Positions 22,541 to 31,800 of a DNA stretch of 37,444 bases are shown piece by piece (position 1 is the first letter of the stretch; the number at the start of each line of letters is the position of its first letter). The notes beneath the pieces are model-generated. The model saw nothing but the letters and a program-made list of their open reading frames with translations, was not told the origin of the DNA and did no database searches. A program made the translations under genes and the position numbers. Source of the stretch: Verrucomicrobiota bacterium (lineage in GTDB: Bacteria > Verrucomicrobiota > Verrucomicrobiia > Limisphaerales > UBA8199). The stretch lies in contig PSRM01000185.1 of assembly GCA_003176045.1 (NCBI GenBank), positions 1-37,444 on the forward strand. The letters run 5' to 3'.

Positions 22541-23821
22541 ATGAAGTCCTTAAGGATAGCGCTTGTCGGCGCCGGCATGTTCGGCGGTGACGTTCACCTT
22601 CGGGCTTATGCCGATTTGCAAAGATCGGGCATCAGCCCGCAACTTGGGCGGCTTGGGCTGGACAAATGGGGCCGCGAGTTGGCTGACGTTCGGTTCGAGT
22701 TGGCCGCTGTGGCAACCCGGACTCAGCGATCGGCGCTGCGGGCGGCAAAGCAATACAAGGCCTGGAGCGGTCATTCGCCGGCTAGCTTCTTTGGCGAAAA
22801 ACCCTGGGCCGAGCTTTTGAGCAAGCTACAAGGTTTGGATGTGGTTGCAGTTGCCACTCCAGACCATTTGCACACGCCGGTGATTCTGGCGGCGCTTAAG
22901 GCTGGGGCACATGTCATTACCGAGAAGCCGATGTGCCTGGACATTGCCGAGGCAGATCAGATCATCTCGTTAGCCAAACGCGCCAATCGAATCGTGGGTG
23001 TTGATATGCACAAGCGCTATGATCCGGACCATCTGCGCATTCGCAACGATCTCAAGGAGCGCATTGGCCAACCACTTTACGGGACGGCTTACCTGGAAGA
23101 GCCGCTCGAGGTTTCGACCAGTACCTTCAAATGGGTGGAAAAGAGCGATCCTTTCACATACGTAGGTCCGCACTGGGTGGATTTGATCTACCATTATTAT
23201 CATAGTAAACCTGTCGCGTTAACCGCTGTGGGACAAAAGAAGCGACTCGTGCGCGAAGGGATTGATGCCTATGACGCAGTGCAGGTGCGCGTAGATTTCG
23301 AGAACGGCATGAGCATCAACTTCCACAATAACTGGATAACGCCTTCAGATTTCGAGGCGCCCGTCAACCAGGGTCATGAACTCGTGGGCACCGATGGCAA
23401 AGTGGAGAGCGACCAGCAATATCGCGGGCTGCGATGGTGGCGTAAGGGCGGCGGCAGCCGCACGGCTAACACGCATTTCACCCGTGAAGTGCAACGGCCT
23501 GATGGTTCAACCGGATTTGTCGGGTATGGCGTGGACAGTTTGACGGCATCTTTGGCCGCGATGTGTCGAATGAAATTCTTTGGTGCTACGCGGGAAAGCA
23601 TGACTGAATTCTATCCCTCGGCCGAGGATGCGCGGATCACGGTTGCGGTCGTCCATGCGGCGGGGGTGGTCAGAGATTTGAATTTCAGATATCTAAGGGC
23701 AGGCAAGGGAGCGCCCGTCACGGCCAGGTTCGGCGCCGACGGAATCACGATTATTGACCCAAACCAATTTGTGGCGGGCAGAAAACGGGTATGGAACCGC
23801 ATTTACTGCAAACCGATATGA
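22541..23821 (+). CDS. Gfo/Idh/MocA family oxidoreductase
   Basis: 426 residues. The N-terminal Rossmann motif is VGAGMFGGDVHLRAY. VVAVATPDHLHTPVILAALKAGAHVITEKPM follows, read in parts: ATPDHLH, then the EKPM motif with the conserved Lys of the family. VDMHKRYDPDH and HWVDLIYHYY are in the catalytic part, where the conserved His/Asp region lies. Members oxidise or reduce sugars, inositols and sugar derivatives with NAD(P). The in-frame upstream extension to 22343 is encoded by the CACCAAA inverted repeat and has a low-complexity TPNTKHQTP-type sequence, so the ATG at 22541 is the right start. No pathway partner is adjacent. Confidence 0.9.
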   Translation: MKSLRIALVGAGMFGGDVHLRAYADLQRSGISPQLGRLGLDKWGRELADVRFELAAVATRTQRSALRAAKQYKAWSGHSPASFFGEKPWAELLSKLQGLDVVAVATPDHLHTPVILAALKAGAHVITEKPMCLDIAEADQIISLAKRANRIVGVDMHKRYDPDHLRIRNDLKERIGQPLYGTAYLEEPLEVSTSTFKWVEKSDPFTYVGPHWVDLIYHYYHSKPVALTAVGQKKRLVREGIDAYDAVQVRVDFENGMSINFHNNWITPSDFEAPVNQGHELVGTDGKVESDQQYRGLRWWRKGGGSRTANTHFTREVQRPDGSTGFVGYGVDSLTASLAAMCRMKFFGATRESMTEFYPSAEDARITVAVVHAAGVVRDLNFRYLRAGKGAPVTARFGADGITIIDPNQFVAGRKRVWNRIYCKPI

Positions 23822-23870
23822 CATTGTGGGGCAGGCGCGACGGCTGCCCTAATCTGTGCACTATTAAACT

Positions 23871-24707
23871 ATGGAATGGTATTACGCTACCGATAACCAA
23901 CAACGCGGACCCGTTGCCGAAAGTCAATTGGACGATCTCTTGCGCTCGGGCGCGGTTGATCGCAACACACTGGTTTGGCGCGCTGGGATGGATGAATGGA
24001 AACCCATGCACTCTGCCCGTTCCCTCCCGCCGGTTAGCCTCCAAAATGCGCCGCCGATTGCAAGTCCCCCGCTCGCAGGCACGGCGACCTGTGTTGAGTG
24101 CCAGCGCGTGTTTCCTCAAACCGACCTTGTCTTTTTGAATCAGTCGTGGGTTTGCGGCCAGTGCAAGCCCCTCTTTCTTCAAAGACTCATGGAGGGCGCG
24201 CCGCCGCCGACCCTGGCTGGACCGGCCTGGCGCAGCGGCAAGCAAATGGTGCTCCGCTCCGAGGCAGCCCTGCCTGACCGTTGCGTGCGGTGCAATGCAC
24301 CGGCGAACGGTTTCCGGCTTCGGCGCAAGCTCTATTGGCATCACCCAGCCTGGTACCTGCTGATTATCATCAGCTTGTTGGTTTACGCGATTGTGGCGAT
24401 TTGTATTCGCAAGAAAGCCGTCGTCAATATCGGCCTCTGCGAACAGCATCGCGCACAAAGGAAATGGTTCATTATTGGTTCCTGGCTGGCGGTCCTCGGA
24501 GGGCTTGGTCTGCTGATCGGCGGAATTAGCGCCAGCAGCGGCAAGACAGCTCTCGGCGGCATTGTGCTCCTGCTCGGCGGAGCCATCTTCGCTGCCATCA
24601 AAGTGCCTGTCGTTTCGGCCACGAAAATGGACGACGCATACGTCTGGGCCAAAGGCGCAGGCGAACAGTTCCTGGGCCAGTTGCCGCTGTGGTCGGGGAA
24701 GCCGTGA
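23871..24707 (+). CDS. GYF_2 domain and zinc-ribbon membrane protein
   Basis: 278 residues. The N-terminal 45 residues (WYYATDNQQRGPVAESQLDDL ... WRAGMDEWKPM, quoted in parts) are a GYF_2/DUF4339 domain, which in bacteria is thought to bind peptides. A zinc ribbon follows, CVECQ...WVCGQCK at about 74-99, then a second pair (CVRCNAP) and a C-terminal membrane region with about three helices: WYLLIIISLLVYAIVAIC, WFIIGSWLAVLGGLGLLIGG and GGIVLLLGGAIFAAI. The arrangement is common in Verrucomicrobiota and Planctomycetota, but its function is unknown. The next gene starts 46 bases later on the same strand. Confidence 0.8.
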   Translation: MEWYYATDNQQRGPVAESQLDDLLRSGAVDRNTLVWRAGMDEWKPMHSARSLPPVSLQNAPPIASPPLAGTATCVECQRVFPQTDLVFLNQSWVCGQCKPLFLQRLMEGAPPPTLAGPAWRSGKQMVLRSEAALPDRCVRCNAPANGFRLRRKLYWHHPAWYLLIIISLLVYAIVAICIRKKAVVNIGLCEQHRAQRKWFIIGSWLAVLGGLGLLIGGISASSGKTALGGIVLLLGGAIFAAIKVPVVSATKMDDAYVWAKGAGEQFLGQLPLWSGKP

Positions 24708-24753
24708 TTTGTCATTTACTTTTTGGAGGTTTTTGGGTAGGATCGAAATTAGA

Positions 24754-26886
24754 ATGTCATCATGTTCCGTCCGCCTTTGGTTTGCGCTTTGGATTCTCAT
24801 GCAATGTTCTGCGGGGGTCGGTTATGCGACTCCTGATTTGAGGATTGATGTTGTCACGTTTTGCTGCGGTTGCTCGGGGTCGGAGATGTGCCAGCCGCAG
24901 TTCGATGCCCTCAATTTCCCGACGACAAACGGCCATTATCTGGCGATGGGGACCGATGCGCATCGGTTGGAGTTGGCTACCAACGGGAACGCGCTCGCGA
25001 TTTATTACAATACGTTGAACAACAACTATCCGGCGTTCACCGGGGCGCAGCAGGCGGCGAATATTGATACGAACGCCGTGCAGAACTTTACCAGTAACGG
25101 GCCGAAGCCGAATTGGGTGGTGTTGAATGAGATTTCGTCGAGCCTTTGGCAGAATGATTCGGTCTATCGCGGCTGGGTAAGAGATGTGGTTCATGCGCTA
25201 CACGCCACTTACGGGTATAACGTTGTGCTTTACGCGCCGTTCACCAATCCAGGGAATAACAACAGTGATTGGCAGGCGGTGCAGGCGGATGCGTACATTG
25301 AGGTCGAGAACTACTTGAGTGGACAGGATATCGCAGCCCAAGGGTTTTCGGTGAGTTGGTGCCAGGGCCAGTATCAAAGTTCCCTCAATAGCTATAGCAG
25401 CGTGGGGGTGCCGGCGGGACGCTTGATTTTGGGCGAGCATTTTAGCCAAACCGTGGCCAATACAGGCTACGGTCGCTCGGGGGTTTCCTCGAATGACTGG
25501 GATTCGGCCATTGAGGCGCGCAGTCTCGCCGCTCAAAATTGTGTTTTTGCGGGCTATGGCGGCTACGCGTGGGACGGCGACGGCATGGGTGTGAGCACAA
25601 ATGAGATGATCCATTTCGAAGGGACATACGCGGGCTTTGCCTTGCCTCGGACAAATGTGCTTACAGCGCCGTTCGCGGTCCTCCCGCCTCAGAGCCAAAC
25701 CATCCCAGCCGGTGGCTCAGCGACTTTCATCGTATTTCAGGCGGGCACAGCTCCGACTACTTTCCAGTGGCGGTACAACGGCGCCAACCTGGCGGGGGCC
25801 AATACATCGGCGCTGACGATTGCAAACCTTCAGGAAACCAATGCGGGTTCCTATACGGTGGTGATGAGCAATGCGGTTGGCAGTAGCACAAGCGCGGTGG
25901 CCCTGCTGAACGTGGCTGTGCCGCCGCCGTTCGCGTTCGAGCCCTTTGCACCCGGCGTGACTGCGTATTCGGTGGGCAGCAATCTGATCGGGCAGACCAA
26001 TGCGGCAGGCATGCGCTGGACGCAAGCCGGGACTAATGGACCGCAGCCAACGATCCTGGGAGGCAGCCTGGCGGGCGGCGGGCTGGCGGGGCCTTCGGGC
26101 AACAGCGTAACCTTCGGCGGCAATGGAATCAGCGCTCGATTTAATCCGGGGACAAACACGTCAAGTGGCACCTGGTATTTTTCGTTTCTCACGCGGCTTA
26201 CGGATATCAGCACTCTGAACACCGGCGGGATCTTCTGGGCTGGTTTTAATAATTCATCCGGTAGTCAGACCAACACGCCCACGTCCGTAGCAACACGCGT
26301 ACTGACTCGTTCAGCTACGGGTGGGTACAACATTGGGTTGGACAAAACGTCAGGCACGGGTTCTTTGCTGATTTTTTCGACAAACGTTTTCACCACCAAT
26401 GACACGGTTTTTCTGGTTGGCAGTTACACTTTTGTCCCCACGACGAACAACGACGATTTCTCCCAGTTGTGGATCAACCCTTCGCCGGCTTCGTTTGGGC
26501 AGGCGAGCGCGCCGGCGCCGACATTGACCAGCACGAATGGAAACGACATCAGCCAAATCGCCAGCTTTGTTTTGTTCAACCGTAACGCGAACGAACCTGC
26601 TTCCGTCACGGTGGACGAGTTGCGTCTGGGAGCTTCGTGGGCGAGTGTCACGCAGCCTGCGGGGCCGCAGCCGTCGCCCGTTCTAGGCCTTGGCCGCACG
26701 GGAGCTAACAGTGTGCTTTCATGGTTGACCAATACGCCGGGTTTCGTGCTGGAAACGGCGTCTCCTCTTGCCAGTCCGAGCGCATGGACCGGAGTTGTGG
26801 GACAGGTTTACGCGATTGGCAGCCAATACGTCGTGACCAATTCTACCGCGAGCACGAACGCCTTCTACAGGTTGCATAAGCCGTGA
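24754..26886 (+). CDS. Secreted glycoside-hydrolase-like protein with Ig and LamG-like domains
   Basis: 710 residues. A signal peptide ends near VGYA (25). Residues 30-300 look like a barrel hydrolase domain, with VVLNEISSS (Glu126) and LILGEHFSQ (Glu228) as candidate acid/base and nucleophile; this is inference, as no GH family is recognised. An Ig-like domain spans about 307-389 (PPQSQTIPAGGSATF, FQWRYNGANL, SYTVVMSNAVGSS). A beta-rich LamG/concanavalin-like region follows (to about 650). The C-terminus FVLETASPLASPSAWTGV ... AFYRLHKP is the same type of ending as in the 1399-residue exported protein. The ATG at 24754 precedes the signal peptide; a longer frame to 24562 overlaps the GYF gene and is not real. 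A strong terminator lies 112 bases downstream. Confidence 0.82.
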   Translation: MSSCSVRLWFALWILMQCSAGVGYATPDLRIDVVTFCCGCSGSEMCQPQFDALNFPTTNGHYLAMGTDAHRLELATNGNALAIYYNTLNNNYPAFTGAQQAANIDTNAVQNFTSNGPKPNWVVLNEISSSLWQNDSVYRGWVRDVVHALHATYGYNVVLYAPFTNPGNNNSDWQAVQADAYIEVENYLSGQDIAAQGFSVSWCQGQYQSSLNSYSSVGVPAGRLILGEHFSQTVANTGYGRSGVSSNDWDSAIEARSLAAQNCVFAGYGGYAWDGDGMGVSTNEMIHFEGTYAGFALPRTNVLTAPFAVLPPQSQTIPAGGSATFIVFQAGTAPTTFQWRYNGANLAGANTSALTIANLQETNAGSYTVVMSNAVGSSTSAVALLNVAVPPPFAFEPFAPGVTAYSVGSNLIGQTNAAGMRWTQAGTNGPQPTILGGSLAGGGLAGPSGNSVTFGGNGISARFNPGTNTSSGTWYFSFLTRLTDISTLNTGGIFWAGFNNSSGSQTNTPTSVATRVLTRSATGGYNIGLDKTSGTGSLLIFSTNVFTTNDTVFLVGSYTFVPTTNNDDFSQLWINPSPASFGQASAPAPTLTSTNGNDISQIASFVLFNRNANEPASVTVDELRLGASWASVTQPAGPQPSPVLGLGRTGANSVLSWLTNTPGFVLETASPLASPSAWTGVVGQVYAIGSQYVVTNSTASTNAFYRLHKP

Positions 26887-27277
26887 GAGGGAAGACGTGA
26901 ACGCGGACGAGGCCGTCCGCGACTCCTTAGTGCGTCCGCATTTTCGCGGAGTCGGAAAAGTATCATCGAATGGCGGATAATGTGTAGAGTTTTGAAGGCC
27001 CAGCATTCGTTGCTGGGCTTTTTTGTTTTGGGAGGAATGGAATTTCAGGATTGAGAGTTCCGGATTTCAATATTCTTGCCAAAAATCTTCTTGCCACATT
27101 GTTATACTGCCAGAAGGGCAGGAAAATTTTGCGGCAAGAATATAAGTTAGATTCAATATTCTGGCCGAGTGTCTTGCTCCGAGAGCGAGGCTCAAGGGCT
27201 GGCTGATCTGAGCATAGTCCGCAAAGGAAGCAGCCGACAAAGTGGAGGACAAAGTGAAAGACAAAGTGGCGCTAAGG
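26887..27277. other. Convergent intergenic region: hairpins, terminator and repeats
   Basis: 391 bases with no gene. From left to right: CGCGGAC-GAGGCC-GTCCGCG (26902-26921); a CGACTCC/GGAGTCG pair (26920-26926, 26948-26954); the intrinsic terminator at 26998-27024; an 11-bp inverted pair ATATTCTTGCC/GGCAAGAATAT (27070-27080, 27133-27143); three GACAAAGTG units with a 12-bp period (27236-27268); and GCGCTA-AGGC-TAGCGC (27269-27284), which contains the stop codon of the next minus-strand gene. Confidence 0.75.
26998..27024 (+). terminator. Rho-independent terminator after the secreted hydrolase gene
   Basis: A perfect 8-bp stem, GCCCAGCA (26998-27005) and TGCTGGGC (27011-27018), with loop TTCGT, followed by six T. 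It is correctly placed and oriented for the plus-strand gene ending at 26886. Confidence 0.9.
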
Positions 27278-28588
27278 CTAGCGCTTGAAGCGATAGACGT
27301 GGACGTCGTATTGGACGAACCAGTCGGTGAATGAGCCAGCCTTGGATTCGACGACTCGAGGTTCCTCGAAGAGTACCTGACCGGTACCGCAACTGGATGG
27401 CAGGCCATCAAATCGGACCTGGATTGCGGGACCTTCCTTCTTGCAGGCGAAAATGTAGATATTGTCTCCGGCCTCACGGACCAGGAACTCCATGGGCGAG
27501 GCGTCGGGATTTTTCTGGCCACGAGCGCCTTTGACGCCGGTCACCTTGAGCTGCGTTTGGGAATCAGGGGCGACCAGGGCTTCTGCGATGGGCGAGGAGG
27601 TGACAAACTCCTGCAGCAGCGGCTTGAGAATCCGGTCCCAGTAGGTCCAGTTCCAGCCCAGTTGGGCATCGCGCTCGTTGAGAGTCGTCGGGTTGCCTCC
27701 GCCAAAGAATACCAGACCGCGGGCGCCATTGATGATGGCTTCGTAGCACATGAAGCGTTGATCGAAAGCTGAGGGGAAGCGGATGATGCCTTTTGGCGGA
27801 GTGGCGCCGGAGAAGGCAATTTGAAGGGTCATCCAAAATGGCTTCGAGCCGGCGACTTCTTTCATCATTCTGGTAAAATCACCCACCATGGTGATCTCCT
27901 TATTGGCGGCTTCCGTGTGGCGGCCTGGAGGATAACTGATCGGATAGATATCAATGCCACCGACATCCCAGCCTGCATCGTAGCGTTTGAGGGATTTCAC
28001 GGTCCCACGCGGCGCCTGCACCAGCCAGATGGGATGGTTTGGATCGGCTTCATGGATGATCCGAGCGGTATTATCCACCCTTGCCGGCGGTCGCTTGCCC
28101 CACTCCGGTTCATCATCGCCTTTCCACAAACCCATACCTGGGGATTCTTTGAGCTTGCTGATGACGTCTCGAAGTTGCTGCTCGCGCGCGGTGTCTCCGG
28201 GCTTGATCGCACAGAGATCCCAGCCCATCCAGGGGCAACATCGCATGCCGTGCTTCGCGGCAGCGTCCTGGACTCTCAATTCTTTCTCCAATGTCTCCTG
28301 GTTCGTCCAACTTGGACCACCGGATCGCATGAACCATGCGCCGCCGTCGCGGAATTCTTCGTAGGCATCCTTACCGGTGGGGGTCTTGGAACCTGGGGGC
28401 GGAACTATCGTAAGAGTGATCGGAAAAACCTTTTGGCCGTCAACGACGAGCGCGCCAGCCGAGTCGAATGTGATGTGAGAGGGCCTGGTCAAGGGTTCGG
28501 CGCAGAAGGCGAGGGGCGCAAGGGCGAGGGTGAGGATGCCGGGAACCAGGTGACGATAAGCTGAACGGAGAGGGCGAGCCATGATCAT
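27278..28588 (-). CDS. Secreted glycoside-hydrolase-like (TIM-barrel) protein
   Basis: 436 residues with a signal peptide (LVPGILTLALAPLAFCA, cleavage near 30). The body has a barrel-hydrolase look: an N-terminal VVDGQKVFPITLTIV strand often seen in GH-like proteins of this phylum, GMGLWKGDDEPEW with candidate catalytic Glu160, VGGIDIYPISYP, MTLQIAFSG, MCYEAIINGARGLVFFGGG, and a small C-terminal beta domain. I cannot assign a GH family. It probably acts outside the cytoplasm on a polysaccharide. The start is ATG at 28588, with a second ATG at 28582. The stop TAG lies in the GCGCTA-AGGC-TAGCGC hairpin. It follows the 1399-residue exported protein gene on the same strand across a 311-base repeat region. 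Confidence 0.75.
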   Translation of the reverse strand: MIMARPLRSAYRHLVPGILTLALAPLAFCAEPLTRPSHITFDSAGALVVDGQKVFPITLTIVPPPGSKTPTGKDAYEEFRDGGAWFMRSGGPSWTNQETLEKELRVQDAAAKHGMRCCPWMGWDLCAIKPGDTAREQQLRDVISKLKESPGMGLWKGDDEPEWGKRPPARVDNTARIIHEADPNHPIWLVQAPRGTVKSLKRYDAGWDVGGIDIYPISYPPGRHTEAANKEITMVGDFTRMMKEVAGSKPFWMTLQIAFSGATPPKGIIRFPSAFDQRFMCYEAIINGARGLVFFGGGNPTTLNERDAQLGWNWTYWDRILKPLLQEFVTSSPIAEALVAPDSQTQLKVTGVKGARGQKNPDASPMEFLVREAGDNIYIFACKKEGPAIQVRFDGLPSSCGTGQVLFEEPRVVESKAGSFTDWFVQYDVHVYRFKR

Positions 28589-28899
28589 GAGGGTTAAATA
28601 AGTTAAATAGGTTAAATGAGTTACATGGTTACAGCGTTACGTTTGGAAGACGTCCAGGGGCGGGGACGGCCTCGTGCCTGCTTCTGCTGTTACGTATGTC
28701 GCATCTTTAGCTTTGAAAAACCTGCCGCCAACCTGGACCCTTGACTGTAGGGGACGACCTGAGGAGTCCCTTTAAGGCCGGGTTGGCGGAGTGGGACTCC
28801 TCACGTCGTCCCCTACAAGTCTGGTCCGGTTGACTGGTTGGCCTGGTCTGCTGGTCGTTAAGCAGCGGATGCGGGGACGAGGACGTCCCCGCCCCTGGC
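28589..28899. repeat. GTTAAAT array copy 2 and two nested inverted repeats
   Basis: 311 bases without a gene. A GTTAAAT array (28591-28641) shares a stretch with the copy at 20360. An outer inverted pair, CCAGGGGCGGGGACGGCCTC (28654-28673, extending to 28675) and its inverse ending at 28898, has one mismatch in 22. An inner pair, TGTAGGGGACGACCTGAGGA (28746 on) and its inverse ending at 28818, has one mismatch in 25. The outer right arm ends two bases before the stop of the 1399-residue protein gene. Confidence 0.85.
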
Positions 28900-31800
28900 T
28901 TATCTGCGCTGGATCAGGCGATAATAAACCTGTGTACCGGTAGCCGATGTGTTGTAACTCGTCACTCCAGGCCCCGCCAAATCTGACCAGGACGCCGGTG
29001 AGATGCTTGAGCTGCTTTGGAGCACTGCGAGGGAGTTGCCCCAGGTCACGGTCACGCTGCCGCCGGATTGGCTGATGTGCAGGATCATCGAGTTTACAGG
29101 TGGATTGATGTAGAGGGACATGAGGCCGTTGTTGGCGTCCAGCGCATAGACTTTCCAGCCGGAAACGAGGATCTGGCCGACGAAGTTGGCATTGGGTTGC
29201 TGGTTTGCGGGGAAGTTGTAGCGCGCGATGAGCATGGGCGTGCTGACATCGGACAGGTCGTAAAGGGCTACGGCATCCGGCGCGGTCGAGCTGCCTACGA
29301 AATCCACGCCCGGCGCCAGGTTGTGCGTTTTGTCCACGAACACTGGGCCCAGCGTGGCGCTGGCGAAGTCGCTTCCAAACAGGGAGACGGTGCTCTGTGT
29401 GTTGGTAAGATATTGCGAATAGATTAACGGCGTGTTGTGCCGTTTTTCATAAACGGTGTTGGTGTTACCGAATTGGATGCTTCGGCCGATGTTGCCGGCA
29501 CCGCCCGCATCATAGAACCAATAATTGGTGAATGTAGCCATGGTGCTATCCGTCGGCTTGAGGACTACGCCGAAAATTCCGTCATAGGAGTTGAGGATCA
29601 GCTCCGTATTGGTGCCACTGCCGCGTGCGGCCATGACATCACCCCAGCGTTCGTTGATAGCAGTAGGTTGGCCGCTGGGATCGCCTTCCCAAATCACCGT
29701 GGCCGGAGTGCTGGCGCCGGAATCAGCCCAGCGGAAAACGTGCAGCATTTTTGTGACGTCTCCGTTTGCTCCACCCGAGGCATTGGGCGTTTCACAGGCG
29801 ACATAGACCGCGCCGTCATCGGCTACGGCGACGGCATCCACATCAAGCGGATTGGAGCCGCTGACCTCCGAACCACCTGCATAGATGATGCCATTGGTGT
29901 TCAGGGTATAGAAGCTGGTGCCTGCAGTAGCATCCACGGCGTAGATGGCGAAGTTATGGTCGGCCGGCGGGCAATGGGTGATGATCAACTGGTTGGAGAG
30001 AGCGTTATAACCAAAAGAGCGCTCGTAGGGAGTATTGGCGTTGTTGGTAGTAAGATAAGGGAAGCTCGGATTTCCGGCCGCGACACGCCAGATGTTGGTG
30101 AGCGTGTAATTGTCACCCGGCAGGCTCACTGTGACGTGAGCTACCATACTTGTTCTGGAACCGTTAGCGTTGTTGGCGATTACAAAGTAATCGCCGGCAT
30201 TGGTCAATTGCGCGTTGTTGAACGTTAGGACACTGCCCTGGATGCCCGTGTTAACCGGCGGGTTGGTTCCTTGGTACCAAGTCAGCGTGGCAACCTGGTC
30301 CACCTGCGCGCTCAAGCTGGCCGTGCCGCCTTGGAGAACCCGGACGTGCGAGGGCTGGGTGAGGAACTGGGGCGGAGGTGTCACGCCGCCCGAGAGATAG
30401 TAAGTGGCGACGCCGTTATTGCCATCAATAACAAAAACATAATTCGAACCGGTGGCCGGGTTGAGGCCGAAAACAACCTGGGCAACGGCGTTATTGTTGG
30501 CCATGCGCGGAGTGCTGCCGGCGGTGGAGACGGGCAGGTTCTGCTGGCTCAACAAGACTGCCTGGGAGGGATCGGTGAGATCGTAGAATGAGAGCTGGTC
30601 TGGCGGGTTGACGTTGCTGTTGAGTGGCAGTGAAAAGGCCACGGACGCAGCCAGATTGAGGCTGAAGTTGATTCCAACGGCCCCGTTGGTGAACAGAGGC
30701 TGACTAAAGTTGGCCACTTGAAGAGCGGCGACGCCACCACCGCCTTCATAGGCCATCACTGACATAGGGGCGCCAGGGGGGTTGTTGTTGCGCTTTTGCC
30801 AGAAGGTGGGGAGGTTTGCGTTATACTGGCTGTTGAACATAATGGGGCCAAGCTGGACACTGCGCCCGATACTGGTTCCGTAAGCCTGGAAACCATAACT
30901 GCCAGCGGTGTTTTGCAGCACGAAGCCAGTCTGGTTCCAATTGGTCATGGTATTGTCAGCAGGCGTCAGGATGGCGGCGTAGGTGGTGTTATTCTGGCTA
31001 TCAACGATGATTTGAGTATTGAGGCCTGCGCCCTTAACCGCCAGATCATCGCCGAAACGGAACTGCTGATCGCCAGTCAGGTCCTGAATCGGATTGTAGG
31101 CGCCCGGGTTCGCGGTTCCGGTTTGCCAGTACGGGCAGGAGGAATTGGTGCCGAAAATAGCCACCGGCACAGTGTTGGAGCCGGTATCGGCCCAACGATA
31201 GATTTTGTAGCTCTTATCGCTGGCGACGCTGGTGGCATAAACGGCGCCATCATCGGCCACGCCGATGCCTGCCAGGTTTAGCGTTGCGGAGTTGGTCATG
31301 CCAGTCTTGTTCAGTTTATACAGGGTCGCACCGGTGTCTGGATTGACGACAAAGATGTTCATGTTGGCAAACGATCCTGGCGCAAGGCCGCGCACCACAA
31401 GCAGTTGATTGGACAGCGCGTTGTAGGCAATGCACCGTTCGTTGGGCGTGCCAGCGCCGCCGTTGGAGGTGATGTAGTTGGCTGGGTCGCTGAGGGCAGT
31501 GGTGTTAGCCTGCTTCTGCCAGAGTAATGAGGGGTGGAAGAAAGCGGAGGCGGTGACGACGGTCAAAGTGCAGTGCGCACTCTCTTTCGAACCGGCCGCA
31601 TTGTAGGCGATGACCTTGTAGATCGAGCCGGAATAGCTCAACTGGACGTTGGTCAAATCCAGGAAATAAGTCGTCGCCCCACTAATGGGGACGTTGTTGG
31701 AGTACCATTGATAGTTTGTGACGTCGGCAGTGGCAAATGCCTCGAAATGGGCAGTGGCGCCGACGGCAGCCCGGTTTGAGGCGGGCAGATCGGTGTTTCT

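Noticed and set aside
24562..24753. N-terminal extension of the secreted hydrolase-like protein
   Set aside because: It overlaps the end of the GYF_2 gene in another frame; the signal peptide begins at 24754.
29437..30228. 263-residue plus-strand frame opposite the large exported protein
   Set aside because: It is an antisense shadow; the minus-strand frame has repeats, a signal peptide and domains.
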